DNA of 64,000 nt, taken from positions 18,398-82,397 of the forward strand of contig CANQVS010000006.1 in NCBI GenBank assembly GCA_947627345.1. The letters run 5' to 3'. The DNA is from an uncultured Clostridia bacterium (GTDB taxonomy: Bacteria; Bacillota; Clostridia; Oscillospirales; Acutalibacteraceae). Positions 41,146 to 50,651 of the stretch are shown piece after piece (position 1 is the stretch's first letter; each line of letters begins with the position of its first letter). The notes beneath the pieces were generated by a model. That model was not told where the DNA came from and did not search any database. It saw only the letters and a program-made list of their open reading frames with translations. A program made the position numbers and the translations under genes.

Positions 41146-42720
41146 ATGTCTAAACAAAACAAAAAGAAAAGTATGCCCGTAAAAACAGCAAAGTACGGCG
41201 TGCCAAACGCTCTTATTAATTATTATCTTGTACTGTTTTTTACCATTTTTCCGCTGATTTTTACAAATAAATTTTCAAATATCCGTCACGATAAGCTGAA
41301 CTTTTTTCTGCTTTTGTCGTGTACGGTTATTTTTGTTGAGTTAATTGCTTTTATAATCGCTTATTACGAAAAACGCAGAATAGGGATTTTAACTGAAAAG
41401 AGATGGAATCAACAGCTTAACTTTACCGACCTTGCTTTTGGGGCACTGATTGTTTTATACATACTTTCAACAATTTTTTCAAAATATCCGATAGAAAGCG
41501 TAACGGGAACCCAGGGGAGAAATAACGGGCTTTTATTGTTTATAGTGTATTTTCTTCTTTATATTGTTATATCAAGATTTTACGTATTCAAGGAATATGT
41601 TTTCGCGGTTTTTGCTTGTGTGTGCTTTGCGGTATTTCTGCTCGGAATTTTAAATTTCTTTTATATTGACCCGCTTGGAATGTATGCGGGTTACGGAAAA
41701 CAAGTTACAGATGACTTTACCTCGACAATCGGAAATAAAAATCTGATGTCGGCATTCTGTTGCCTTACGGTGCCTGCGTTTCTGCTTTTGTTTATGAATA
41801 CAAAAAACAACATCTTAAAATATCTTTATCTTTCGGTAAGCGCGTTAGGGTTTGCATCAATGCTCTGTTCAGACAGCGAAAGCGGATTTTTAGGTTTTGC
41901 TCCGATTACGGCGCTGATTCTTCTTTATTACAGCAGAAATGTTTCAATGCTTAAAAAATTTTTTATAGCGATTTCATCAATGCTGTTGTGTGCGAAGCTT
42001 TTAAGGGTTTTCGCTTACGCCGTGGGTGATGTTAAAAAGGATTTAGGCACAATGCAGACTCTGTTTATTTACGATAATAAAATTCTTTTTGTTTTGGCGC
42101 TTGCGGTTTTGATTTCGGCGGGACTTTACCTATTGGAGCGAAAAGGCAATGTACCCGAACTTCCGCGTGCGGTGCCGTGGATATTAATTGGAATTTATAC
42201 GGTCGTTTTAATTATGCTTATTACGCTGTTTATAAATTATACCTTTACAGATACCGACAGCAAGCTTGACGGAATAATGACATTCTTCAGATTTAATGAA
42301 AAATGGGGTACGCACCGCGGTTATATGTGGATAAAATCATTTGAGATTTTTAAAAATTCGGGTATTAAAAACGCTCTGATTGGATGCGGACCCGATACCT
42401 TCTTTTCCGCGTTTTCACCGTATTTCGGCGAGCTGTATGAACGTTTCGGCAATTCGTCAACGAACTGTGCTCATAACGAATACTTGAATTATCTGATTAC
42501 AACAGGAGTTTTGGGACTTTCGGCATATATTGCGGTGTTTGTGTCCGCAGTTATAAAAGCGGTAAAGACCGCTTCAAAAAATTATCTTTCGCTTGTGTTT
42601 ATAACGCCCGTTGTATGTTACCTTTTCCAAAGCGTTGTTAATATAGCTACACCCGTTGTAACGCCAATGTTGTTTGTGTTCTTAGCGCTTTCGCAGGCAG
42701 TTGTAAGAAAAACAAATTAA
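41146..42720 (+). CDS. O-antigen ligase family (Wzy/WaaL) membrane protein
   Basis: A 524-residue membrane protein with about 11-12 helices. It has the O-antigen ligase/polymerase (Wzy_C) signature: a large extracytoplasmic loop at ~380-440 with RFNEKWGTHRGYMWIKSFEI, then LIGCGPDTFFSAFSP and CAHNEYLNYLITTGVLGL. Relatives polymerise or ligate lipid-linked glycans outside the membrane; in Gram-positives they act on surface polysaccharides or S-layer/glycoprotein glycans. It is monocistronic. The substrate is unknown. It may act with the GT2/YfhO/LCP genes nearby. Confidence 0.88.
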   Translation: MSKQNKKKSMPVKTAKYGVPNALINYYLVLFFTIFPLIFTNKFSNIRHDKLNFFLLLSCTVIFVELIAFIIAYYEKRRIGILTEKRWNQQLNFTDLAFGALIVLYILSTIFSKYPIESVTGTQGRNNGLLLFIVYFLLYIVISRFYVFKEYVFAVFACVCFAVFLLGILNFFYIDPLGMYAGYGKQVTDDFTSTIGNKNLMSAFCCLTVPAFLLLFMNTKNNILKYLYLSVSALGFASMLCSDSESGFLGFAPITALILLYYSRNVSMLKKFFIAISSMLLCAKLLRVFAYAVGDVKKDLGTMQTLFIYDNKILFVLALAVLISAGLYLLERKGNVPELPRAVPWILIGIYTVVLIMLITLFINYTFTDTDSKLDGIMTFFRFNEKWGTHRGYMWIKSFEIFKNSGIKNALIGCGPDTFFSAFSPYFGELYERFGNSSTNCAHNEYLNYLITTGVLGLSAYIAVFVSAVIKAVKTASKNYLSLVFITPVVCYLFQSVVNIATPVVTPMLFVFLALSQAVVRKTN

Positions 42721-42728
42721 ATTTTAAG

Positions 42729-42770
42729 AGGATATGCCAAATGATTGAGTATATCCTTTTTTCTTTTTTA
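42729..42770 (+). terminator. Rho-independent terminator after the O-antigen-ligase-like gene
   Basis: A 7-bp stem AGGATAT/ATATCCT with a 15-base loop and a long T-rich tail. The remaining bases up to the ruvC promoter show nothing else. Confidence 0.75.
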
Positions 42771-42888
42771 GAAATTTATATTTGATATAAAATGCTTATT
42801 AATCATAATGTCAATAATTGCGTAAATTCTTATATTAAAGGAAGAACATTAAATCAACAAAATAATGTAAAAGTATATACGAATTTTA

Positions 42889-42917
42889 TTGATATATCGG
42901 TTTAAATGTGGTATAAT
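42889..42917 (+). promoter_or_regulatory. Sigma-A promoter of the ruvCAB operon
   Basis: TTGATA - 17 bases - TATAAT, 51 bases before the start codon proposed at 42968. Confidence 0.85.
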
Positions 42918-42967
42918 CTAAAATAATAATGCGCTATTAGGCTTTTTAGGCGGAGGGAGTGGTTAAA

Positions 42968-43477
42968 CTGATTATTCTCGGTATCGACCCCGGATACGCA
43001 ATAGTCGGCTGGGGACTTGTTGAGTATAAGAATAATACATTCCGTCCGATTCGCTACGGGGCAGTTACTACCAACGCGGATATGGATTTTAACTACCGTC
43101 TGAAAGTAATTTACGATGATTTGTCAAAGATAATAAAATCCTATGAGCCTGACGCTATGGCGATAGAAAAACTGTATTTTACAACTAACCAGAAAACCGC
43201 GATTATGGTTGCAGAGGCAAGGGGCGTTATTATTTTGTCAGCAGAAAAAGTAAATTTGCCTGTTTTTGAGTACACTCCTCTGCAGGTTAAAACCGCTGTA
43301 ACAGGCTACGGAAAGGCTAAAAAGCTTCAGGTTATGGAAATGACGAGAAGGCTTTTAAAACTTTCGGAGGTTCCAAAGCCCGATGATACCGCTGACGCTC
43401 TTGCGATAGCTTTAACTCATATTCAGGCGACCGGAAGCAAACTCAGACAGAAGATGTACAGAGAGGGGAATATATAG
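42968..43477 (+). CDS. ruvC: Crossover junction endodeoxyribonuclease RuvC
   Basis: A 169-residue Holliday-junction resolvase that nicks four-way junctions with RuvAB. The acidic active site is visible: the Asp in IILGIDPGYAIVGWG, the Glu in AIEKLYF, and the Asp pair in KPDDTADALAIA. The GTG at 42959 is only 2 bases after GGAGGG, too close for initiation. CTG 42968 lies 10 bases after it and gives MIILGIDPG, the usual RuvC start, so a rare CTG start is preferred. It leads the ruvC-ruvA-ruvB unit; the stop overlaps the ruvA GTG by one base. Confidence 0.95.
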   Translation: MIILGIDPGYAIVGWGLVEYKNNTFRPIRYGAVTTNADMDFNYRLKVIYDDLSKIIKSYEPDAMAIEKLYFTTNQKTAIMVAEARGVIILSAEKVNLPVFEYTPLQVKTAVTGYGKAKKLQVMEMTRRLLKLSEVPKPDDTADALAIALTHIQATGSKLRQKMYREGNI

Positions 43478-44073
43478 TGTATTACAGTGTTCGCGGAGAG
43501 GTAATTCACCTTGAAAACGGAATAGCGGTAATTGAATGCGCGGGAGTCGGCTACAAATGCCAGACTACTTTAAATACACAAAAAAATTTGCGCCTTGGCG
43601 ACGAGGCTAAGCTGTATACATACCTGAGTGTACGAGAGGACGCTATGGAGCTTTACGGCTTTTATACGCAGGAGGAACTTTTTGCGTATAAAACGCTTAT
43701 CGGGGTAAGCGGAGTAGGTCCGAAGGTCGGACTTGCGATACTTTCGGCATTGTCGCCCGCACAGATTTCCCTCGCAATCGCCTCGGGAGATGTTAAAACC
43801 ATAACGCTGGCTCAAGGCGTTGGAAAAAAATTAGCGCAGAGAATTATTCTCGAACTTAAAGATAAGTTTAATATCGGCGGTGAAGACGCCTCGCTGAATT
43901 CCAACTCCGTTTACGTAAACGCGGTTTCGGGAAATGTTTCCAAAGCGATTGAAGCTCTTACCGTTTTAGGCTACACCTCGTCCGACGTTGCCCCGTTTAT
44001 TTCTGCTTTGGACGAAAATTTGCCGGTTGAACAGTTGATTGGTGAAACCTTAAAGCTTATGGGCAGGAATTAA
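43477..44073 (+). CDS. ruvA: Holliday junction branch migration protein RuvA
   Basis: A 198-residue tetrameric protein that holds the Holliday junction flat and recruits RuvB. Domain I (OB fold, ~1-65), domain II with helix-hairpin-helix motifs (LIGVSGVGPKVGLAILSALS and LAQGVGKKLAQRIILELKD), and domain III (RuvB-binding, ~150-198, EALTVLGYTSSDV) are all present. It starts with GTG, overlapping the ruvC stop. Confidence 0.97.
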   Translation: MYYSVRGEVIHLENGIAVIECAGVGYKCQTTLNTQKNLRLGDEAKLYTYLSVREDAMELYGFYTQEELFAYKTLIGVSGVGPKVGLAILSALSPAQISLAIASGDVKTITLAQGVGKKLAQRIILELKDKFNIGGEDASLNSNSVYVNAVSGNVSKAIEALTVLGYTSSDVAPFISALDENLPVEQLIGETLKLMGRN

Positions 44074-44103
44074 TAATTCTTTTTCAGAAATACAGAGGAC
44101 AAT

Positions 44104-45171
44104 ATGAGTATAGAATTTTCGGATGAATTTGACCTTGAAAACCGAATAGTTGATACTGCCGAAATTCCAGAGGACGCAGGCGATAATGAAAATCCTCTGC
44201 GCCCCAAAACGCTTGATGATTATATCGGGCAGGAAACAGTAAAGGAAAATCTCCGTGTATTTATCGACGCCACAAAGCAGAGGGGAGAGGCTCTCGACCA
44301 CGTTTTGCTTTACGGCCCTCCGGGACTTGGTAAAACAACGCTTTCAGCAATTATCGCAAACGAGCTTGGAGTATCAGTCAGGATAACTTCGGGACCTGCG
44401 ATTGAAAAGCCGGGAGATTTAGCCTCGCTTTTAACTAATTTGAGTCAGGGCGATGTTCTTTTTATTGATGAAATTCACCGTTTAAGCCGTGCGGTAGAGG
44501 AAATTCTCTATCCGTCTATGGAGGATTTTGCAATTGATATTATTACAGGCAAAGGACAGATGGCGACTTCTTATCATCTCCCTCTTCCGAAATTTACGCT
44601 TGTAGGAGCGACGACGAGAGCAGGACAGCTTACCGCGCCGCTGCGCGACCGATTTGGGGTTGTTTTAAGGCTCGAACTCTACACAACCGAACAGCTCGCG
44701 CAGATTGTTGAAAGAAGCGCGGGAATATTGGGAATAAAAATTGAGCACGATGGAGCAGTTGAGATTGCCTCGCGTTCACGCGGAACTCCGAGAATTGCAA
44801 ACCGTTTCTTAAAGCGTGTGCGTGATTTCGCGCAGGTTTTGTCGGACGGCGTTATTACCTGTGAAACCGCAAAAATTGCTTTGGAACGGCTTGGAGTTGA
44901 CGAGCTTGGACTTGACGGCAACGACAGGCGTATGTTAGAGGCAATTGTAAAATTTTACAACGGCGGTCCTGTAGGGCTTGAAACTTTAGCCGCGGCTATC
45001 GGCGAAGAAGCTGTAACTATAGAGGACGTATACGAGCCGTATCTTATGCAAATCGGTTTTTTGAGCCGAACTCCGAGAGGACGTTGTATTACGGCTAAGG
45101 CGTGCGAACATTTAAAAATGGATTTTCCAAAAGGCGTTCAAAATTCACATCCTACGCTTTTTGATAATTGA
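44104..45171 (+). CDS. ruvB: Holliday junction branch migration ATPase RuvB
   Basis: A 355-residue AAA+ motor that pumps DNA through the RuvA-junction complex. It has Walker [10 protein letters not shown] (residues ~63-71), Walker B FIDEIHR, sensor 1 VGATTRAG and the arginine-finger segment PLRDRFG. The C-terminal winged helix ends in [12 protein letters not shown]. It follows ruvA in the usual order, 30 bases downstream, with AGAGGACA as a weak ribosome binding site. Confidence 0.98.
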   Translation: MSIEFSDEFDLENRIVDTAEIPEDAGDNENPLRPKTLDDYIGQETVKENLRVFIDATKQRGEALDHVLLYGPPGLGKTTLSAIIANELGVSVRITSGPAIEKPGDLASLLTNLSQGDVLFIDEIHRLSRAVEEILYPSMEDFAIDIITGKGQMATSYHLPLPKFTLVGATTRAGQLTAPLRDRFGVVLRLELYTTEQLAQIVERSAGILGIKIEHDGAVEIASRSRGTPRIANRFLKRVRDFAQVLSDGVITCETAKIALERLGVDELGLDGNDRRMLEAIVKFYNGGPVGLETLAAAIGEEAVTIEDVYEPYLMQIGFLSRTPRGRCITAKACEHLKMDFPKGVQNSHPTLFDN

Positions 45172-45192
45172 TAATAAGAATGGAGATTTAAT

Positions 45193-46542
45193 ATGGGTAG
45201 ATTATTTGGTACAGACGGTGCAAGAGGAATTGCTAACATCGAACTTACGCCCGAACTTGCTATGAATATCGGAAGAGCTGTTGCTATGGAGCTTATCAGC
45301 GACAGCGTTGAGCATCCGACTTTTTTAATCGGTAAAGATACAAGACTTTCAGGCGATATGCTTGAGGGCGCGCTTATAGCGGGATTGACTTCGGCGGGCG
45401 CCAATGTGAAACTTTTGGGAGTTGTTCCGACTCCTGCCGTGGCGTTTCTTATCGGAAAATATAACGCTGACGCAGGTATTATGATTTCCGCATCTCACAA
45501 TCCGTTTGAATTTAACGGAATTAAAATCTTCAGCGACGAGGGTTTTAAGCTTCCCGATGATTTGGAGGAACAGATTGAGAAAATTGTTCTCGATAATAAA
45601 ATTCCTTATAAAAAGGCTGTTGACGGTGACATTGGAACAGTAGAGCGTTTAAACTGCGCCGCTGACGATTACATTGACCATATTGCAGATAGTATTCCGA
45701 GTGATTTAAAGGGAATGAAAATTGCTGTCGATTGCTCAAACGGCTCTTCCTCGGTTACGGCTAAAAAACTCTTTGAGCGTTTGGGCGCGGACGTTGACGT
45801 TTTATACGCTGACCCCGACGGAGTTAATATTAACGATGACTGCGGTTCAACTCATATTGAAAATCTTCAGAAATATGTTATTGAGAACAAGCTTGACGCG
45901 GGACTTGCGTTTGACGGCGACGCCGACAGATGTTTAGCGGTTGACGATAAAGGACAGCTTGTAGACGGAGATTATATCATCGCGATTTTAGCCGCCGATT
46001 TAAAAAGCCGCGGAAAGCTTAAAAAGAATGCTGTAGTCGGTACTGTTATGACTAATATGGGATTTAATAAGTTTTGTGATGATAACGGTATGAAATTTGT
46101 GTCCACTAAGGTCGGCGACAGATACGTTCTTGAAACTATGATTAGAGAGGGCTATAATATCGGCGGTGAACAGAGCGGTCACGTTATTATGCTTGATTTC
46201 TGCACAACGGGCGATGGACAGCTTACAGGCGCTATGCTTATGAGCCTTATAAACCGCAGAAACGCTAAACTTAGCTCTATTGCGACTTTAATGCAGCGCT
46301 ATCCGCAGGTGCTTTTAAATGTTAAGGTAAGCAGCGATGGTAAACTCGCTTTCTATACCGATAAAGCAGTTAAAAACGAGATTAAACGTGTTTCCGAGAT
46401 TTTAGGAGAGAGAGGACGCATACTTGTCCGCGCTTCGGGAACCGAACCCCTCGTGCGCGTTATGCTTGAGGGTGAGGATTTAGACGAAATAACCAAGCTT
46501 GCAAAGGAAACCGCAAAGGTAGTGGAAGAAAGACTTGCATAA
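45193..46542 (+). CDS. glmM: Phosphoglucosamine mutase
   Basis: A 449-residue enzyme that converts glucosamine-6-phosphate to glucosamine-1-phosphate for UDP-GlcNAc and cell wall synthesis. The start MGRLFGTDGARGIAN is typical. The phosphoserine loop is ISASHNPFEFNGIK (Ser near 100), the metal-binding loop is DGDADR, and the sugar/phosphate-binding loops are GGEQSGH and RASGTEPLVRVM. It ends one base into the methyltransferase gene (TAATG), so the two are coupled. Confidence 0.98.
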   Translation: MGRLFGTDGARGIANIELTPELAMNIGRAVAMELISDSVEHPTFLIGKDTRLSGDMLEGALIAGLTSAGANVKLLGVVPTPAVAFLIGKYNADAGIMISASHNPFEFNGIKIFSDEGFKLPDDLEEQIEKIVLDNKIPYKKAVDGDIGTVERLNCAADDYIDHIADSIPSDLKGMKIAVDCSNGSSSVTAKKLFERLGADVDVLYADPDGVNINDDCGSTHIENLQKYVIENKLDAGLAFDGDADRCLAVDDKGQLVDGDYIIAILAADLKSRGKLKKNAVVGTVMTNMGFNKFCDDNGMKFVSTKVGDRYVLETMIREGYNIGGEQSGHVIMLDFCTTGDGQLTGAMLMSLINRRNAKLSSIATLMQRYPQVLLNVKVSSDGKLAFYTDKAVKNEIKRVSEILGERGRILVRASGTEPLVRVMLEGEDLDEITKLAKETAKVVEERLA

Positions 46543-47405
46543 TGAGAGTATCAGAAAATTGGAAGGATTATGAACTTATAGACTGCTCCGACGGAGAACG
46601 TCTGGAGCGTTGGGGAGATATAATTCTTATACGTCCCGACCCGCAGATTATTTGGAGCTCGGGTAAGAAAAATACGCTTTGGAAAAATGCTCACGCGCGC
46701 TACCACCGCTCGAATAAGGGCGGAGGAAGCTGGGAAATGTATAAAAGGGTTCCCGAAAGTTGGAAAATAAAATATAAAAATCTGACTTTTAATGTAAAGC
46801 CTATGGGTTTTAAACATACGGGAGTATTCCCCGAGCAGGCTGTAAACTGGGATTTTGTAAGCGATAAAATAAAAAACGAAAACCGCATGCTTAATATTTT
46901 AAATCTTTTCGGATATACGGGTTGCGCGACCCTGGCTTGTATGGACGCGGGAGCTAAAGTCTGTCACGTTGACGCGAGTAAGGGTATGGTTAATTGGGCA
47001 AAGGAAAACGCGGTTTCCTCACAAATTGCCGATAAGCCCGTGCGATGGCTGGTTGACGACTGCGTAAAATTTATTCAGCGCGAAATCCGAAGAGGAAATA
47101 AATATGACGGAATTATAATGGACCCACCCTCTTACGGGCGCGGGCCGGGTGGTGAAATTTGGAAAATCGAAGAGAAATTATTTTCTTTATTAGAATTATG
47201 TGTTCAGGTTCTTTCCGATAATCCCGCGTTTTTGATTTTAAATTCCTACACGACCGGTCTTTCCCCGGCGGTTATGGAATATCTTTTAAATATTCAGCTC
47301 TGCAACCGTTTTAAAGGCAGAGTAAGCTCCGATGAAATCGGACTTAAAGTTACGGAGACAGGGCTGTGTCTGCCCTGCGGTTCCACGGTAATTTGGGAGA
47401 GGTAA
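46542..47405 (+). CDS. Class I SAM-dependent rRNA-type methyltransferase
   Basis: A 287-residue RlmI/RlmK-like methyltransferase without an N-terminal PUA domain. SAM-binding motif I is LNLFGYTGCATLACMDAGA. The acidic motif is VDASKGMVNWAKENA, and the catalytic-type motif is MDPPSYGRG, as in cytosine-C5/guanine-N2 rRNA methyltransferases. The N-terminal segment contains DGERLERWGDIILIRPDP. It is joined to glmM by overlapping stop/start codons and to ecfA1 by direct abutment. The rRNA position modified is unknown. Confidence 0.9.
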   Translation: MRVSENWKDYELIDCSDGERLERWGDIILIRPDPQIIWSSGKKNTLWKNAHARYHRSNKGGGSWEMYKRVPESWKIKYKNLTFNVKPMGFKHTGVFPEQAVNWDFVSDKIKNENRMLNILNLFGYTGCATLACMDAGAKVCHVDASKGMVNWAKENAVSSQIADKPVRWLVDDCVKFIQREIRRGNKYDGIIMDPPSYGRGPGGEIWKIEEKLFSLLELCVQVLSDNPAFLILNSYTTGLSPAVMEYLLNIQLCNRFKGRVSSDEIGLKVTETGLCLPCGSTVIWER

Positions 47406-48233
47406 ATGAGCTATATATCGGCTTCTAACGTAAAATTTTCGTATGACGAAAAAGGCAAGAATGTTCTTAACGGAGTTAATCTAAAAGTTAATAAAGGCGA
47501 GTTTGTTGCGCTTTTGGGGCATAACGGATGCGGTAAATCAACTATGGCTAAAACCTTAAACGCTATGCTTTTACCTAAAGAGGGCGTAGTTTATATTGAC
47601 GGTATGGATACTTCAGATGACGAGGTAACTTATGAAATACGCCGTAACGTGGGATTGGTGCTTCAAAATCCCGATAATCAGCTTGTCGCTAGCATTATTG
47701 AGGAGGACGTCGCTTTCGGACCCGAAAACCTCGGCCTTGAACCCAAGGAAATCCGACGCAGGGTGGATAACGCCTTAAAAGCGGTTGATATGTACGAATA
47801 CCGAACTCACGCTCCTCATAAGCTTTCGGGAGGTCAGAAACAAAGGGTAGCTATCGCGGGTATAATAGCGATGGAGCCGAGTTGTATTGTTTTTGACGAG
47901 CCGACAGCTATGCTTGACCCTAACGGCCGTGAGGAAGTTATGAGGACGATAAAAACTCTTAAAGAAAAGGGAATAACTATTGTTTTGATAACCCACTATA
48001 TGGACGAGGCCGTTTTGGCGGACAGGGTTATTGTAATGGATAATGGAGAAATATTAATAGAGGGTGCTCCCGAAAGCGTTTTTTCACAAGTTAACCTGTT
48101 AAAAAAACATTCGCTCGATGTACCGCAGGCTACCGAGCTTGCGTATAAGCTTATCGGAGTAGGAATAAGATTTTCAAAAATGCCTCTGACTGCTTATGAA
48201 TGTGTCGACTTTTTGGAAGGGGTGCTGAGTTGA
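47406..48233 (+). CDS. ecfA1: Energy-coupling factor ATPase EcfA1
   Basis: A 275-residue ABC ATPase of the ECF vitamin/metal transporter module. It has Walker [10 protein letters not shown] (residues ~38-46), Q-loop [12 protein letters not shown], signature LSGGQKQR and Walker [14 protein letters not shown]. The H-loop is ITHYMDEA. The QNPDNQ Q-loop is characteristic of ECF A subunits. It pairs with EcfA2 and serves several S components, among them RibU and FolT at 27-29 kb. Its stop overlaps the ecfA2 TTG start by two bases. Confidence 0.96.
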   Translation: MSYISASNVKFSYDEKGKNVLNGVNLKVNKGEFVALLGHNGCGKSTMAKTLNAMLLPKEGVVYIDGMDTSDDEVTYEIRRNVGLVLQNPDNQLVASIIEEDVAFGPENLGLEPKEIRRRVDNALKAVDMYEYRTHAPHKLSGGQKQRVAIAGIIAMEPSCIVFDEPTAMLDPNGREEVMRTIKTLKEKGITIVLITHYMDEAVLADRVIVMDNGEILIEGAPESVFSQVNLLKKHSLDVPQATELAYKLIGVGIRFSKMPLTAYECVDFLEGVLS

Positions 48234-49093
48234 GTATTATCGAAGTTAAAAATTTGTGTTATACTTACGGCAAAGGAACTCCATTTGAAAAGACGGCGGT
48301 TAATGATTTAAGCCTTAGTGTGGACGAGGGAGAGGTTATCGGGCTTATAGGTCATACAGGCTCGGGAAAAAGCACCTTAGTTCAAATGCTCAACGGCCTT
48401 ATAAGACCCGACAGCGGTCAGGTTCTTCTTAACGGGTGCGATATTTGGTCCAATCCAAAGGAAATCAGAAAGATAAGATTTAAAGTCGGAATGGTTTTTC
48501 AGTACCCCGAGTATCAGCTTTTTGACGAAACAGTATATAAGGATATTTCATTTGGTCCGAAAAACAAAGGACTTAGTGAAAATGAAATAGATGAGGTTGT
48601 TAGAAAATCCGCAAAATTTGTCGGGCTTTCGGATAATCTTTTACAGCAGTCGCCGTTTGATTTATCCGGCGGAGAAAAACGCAGAGCCGCTATTGCGGGA
48701 GTTATTGCAATGGATCCCGATGTGCTGGTTTTAGACGAGCCGACCGCAGGACTTGACCCTCTGGGCAGGGACGTTCTGCTTTCACAAATTATGCAGTACC
48801 ATAAGGAAAGAAAAAATACAATTTTTATTGTATCCCACAGTATGGAGGATATTGCGCAGATTGCCGACAGGGTTATGGTAATGAACAAGGGCCGTCTTGA
48901 AATGATAGATACTCCCAAAAAGGTTTTCTCGCAGATTGACAGGCTTGAAAGTATGGGACTGAGAGTACCGCAGATTACAAAAATTATGCTCTCCCTTAAA
49001 AAGAGGGGATTTGAATTTTCAGACGGTATTTTATCGGTTGAACAGGCTTTTTCAGAGATTGTAGATTTGCTAAAAAAGGAGGGTAAAATATGA
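48230..49093 (+). CDS. ecfA2: Energy-coupling factor ATPase EcfA2
   Basis: A 287-residue second ECF ATPase. It has Walker [10 protein letters not shown], the ECF Q-loop [12 protein letters not shown], signature LSGGEKRR, Walker [14 protein letters not shown] and the H-loop His in IVSHSMED. The start is TTG 48230, preceded by GGAAGGGG and giving [14 protein letters not shown]; an in-frame upstream extension starting at 48200 is unlikely. It overlaps ecfT by 4 bases (ATGA). Confidence 0.96.
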   Translation: MSIIEVKNLCYTYGKGTPFEKTAVNDLSLSVDEGEVIGLIGHTGSGKSTLVQMLNGLIRPDSGQVLLNGCDIWSNPKEIRKIRFKVGMVFQYPEYQLFDETVYKDISFGPKNKGLSENEIDEVVRKSAKFVGLSDNLLQQSPFDLSGGEKRRAAIAGVIAMDPDVLVLDEPTAGLDPLGRDVLLSQIMQYHKERKNTIFIVSHSMEDIAQIADRVMVMNKGRLEMIDTPKKVFSQIDRLESMGLRVPQITKIMLSLKKRGFEFSDGILSVEQAFSEIVDLLKKEGKI

Positions 49094-49902
49094 TTAGAGA
49101 CGTTACCCTCGGACAGTTTATACCCTCAAACAGTATTATCCATAAAGCGGACCCGAGAGTTAAAATTGTGCTTCTTATATCATTTATAGTGCTGATATTC
49201 TGCGCCTTTAATTTTATGTCGCTTGCGCTTGTTACAGCGATGATTTTAGGTATAATTATACTTTCCGATGTGCCTGTTAAAATGTACTTTAAGAGTTTAA
49301 AGGTGATTATTGTAATTATACTTATTACCTCAATGCTGAATATGTTTTACGGTACGGGTGAACCGATTTGGCAGTTCGGATTTTTAAAGCTGACGTTATC
49401 GGGGATTTACCGTGCGGTTTTTGTAACGGTAAGAATTATTCTGCTTATTTTAATAAGTTCGTGCTTAACCTTTACGACCTCACCGACCGATTTAACGGAC
49501 GCTATTGAAAGACTTATGAAACCGCTGAAGGTTTTTCATATTAAGGTTCACGAAATTGCGATGATGATGACTATTGCGCTTAGATTTGTTCCAACCTTGC
49601 TCGAAGAAACGGATAAAATTATGTCGGCGCAAAAGGCAAGAGGCGCCGATATGGAAAGCGGTGGTCTTATAAAAAAGGTAAAGTCGATGACGCCCGTTTT
49701 AATTCCGCTGTTTGTATCCGCGTTCAGGCGTGCGTACGACCTTGCTATGGCGATGGAATGCCGTTGTTATCAGGGTGGTGACGGAAGAACAAGGATGAAA
49801 ACTCTCCATATTCACAGGCTCGATATTTTCTGTATTGTTTTCACAGCATTGGTAATTACGGGAGTTGTTTTATGCGACATCTTCATAGTTCCGATAATTT
49901 GA
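49090..49902 (+). CDS. ecfT: Energy-coupling factor transmembrane protein EcfT
   Basis: A 270-residue membrane scaffold (CbiQ-like) of the ECF transporter with five to six helices. The coupling helices carry the short Arg motifs AQKARGADME and MAMECRCYQGG that contact the two ATPases. It forms the A1-A2-T module shared by RibU, FolT and other S components. The truA start lies inside its last 31 bases. Confidence 0.95.
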   Translation: MIRDVTLGQFIPSNSIIHKADPRVKIVLLISFIVLIFCAFNFMSLALVTAMILGIIILSDVPVKMYFKSLKVIIVIILITSMLNMFYGTGEPIWQFGFLKLTLSGIYRAVFVTVRIILLILISSCLTFTTSPTDLTDAIERLMKPLKVFHIKVHEIAMMMTIALRFVPTLLEETDKIMSAQKARGADMESGGLIKKVKSMTPVLIPLFVSAFRRAYDLAMAMECRCYQGGDGRTRMKTLHIHRLDIFCIVFTALVITGVVLCDIFIVPII

Positions 49903-50636
49903 GGAATATTTTAGTTACAATCTCATATGACGGAAAAAATTTCCACGGTTGGCAAATTCAAAAAAACACAATAACAGTTCAGGAAGTTTTTCAGGGCGCG
50001 TTAAATGAGGTTGTGGGAGAATTTTATGATTTAAAAGGGTGCAGTCGTACCGACAGCGGGGTTCACGCTAAAATGTACTGCATAAGCGTTAAAATCGCCC
50101 ATCCTATACCTGCCAATAGGCTTAAAAACGCTTTGAACAGTCATCTGCCGAATGAGATTGTGTGTCTTAGCTGTCAAGAAGTTCCAGATGATTTTCACGC
50201 AAGATATAATTGCAAAAGCAAGCAGTATATTTATAAAATATGGAACGGCGAAAACAGAAATCCTTTTTTAAACGGATATGCGCTGTTTTACCGCTATCCT
50301 TTGGATGTAAGAATGCTTAACGAAAGCGCGCAGGCGTTTGTAGGAAAACACGATTTTACCTCATTTTGTACTTTGGATAAACGTGAAAATGGCGATTTTG
50401 TCAGAGATGTTAAGATGTTTAAAGTCGAGCGTGACGGAGATTTAGTCACAATGACCGTAGAGGCGGACGGTTTTTTGTACAATATGGTCAGAATAATGGT
50501 TGGAACCTTACTTGAAATTTCGCAGGGAAAAATTCCTAAGGACGGGATTTCACAAATTATAAATAAAAAAGACCGCTCTTTTGCCGGAGCTACAGCGCAA
50601 AGTTGCGGATTATATCTTAATAAAGTTAATTATTAA
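49872..50636 (+). CDS. truA: tRNA pseudouridine(38-40) synthase TruA
   Basis: A 254-residue enzyme that isomerises uridines 38-40 of the anticodon stem. The catalytic Asp is in GCSRTDSGVHAKMY. Other family motifs are YDGKNFHGWQIQ near the start and GFLYNMVRIMVGTLLEI near the end. The ATG at 49872 follows GGGAG by 7 bases, inside ecfT. This arrangement (ecfA1-ecfA2-ecfT-truA) is conserved in Firmicutes. Confidence 0.97.
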   Translation: MRHLHSSDNLRNILVTISYDGKNFHGWQIQKNTITVQEVFQGALNEVVGEFYDLKGCSRTDSGVHAKMYCISVKIAHPIPANRLKNALNSHLPNEIVCLSCQEVPDDFHARYNCKSKQYIYKIWNGENRNPFLNGYALFYRYPLDVRMLNESAQAFVGKHDFTSFCTLDKRENGDFVRDVKMFKVERDGDLVTMTVEADGFLYNMVRIMVGTLLEISQGKIPKDGISQIINKKDRSFAGATAQSCGLYLNKVNY

Positions 50637-50651
50637 ATTGACGGAGAGATT

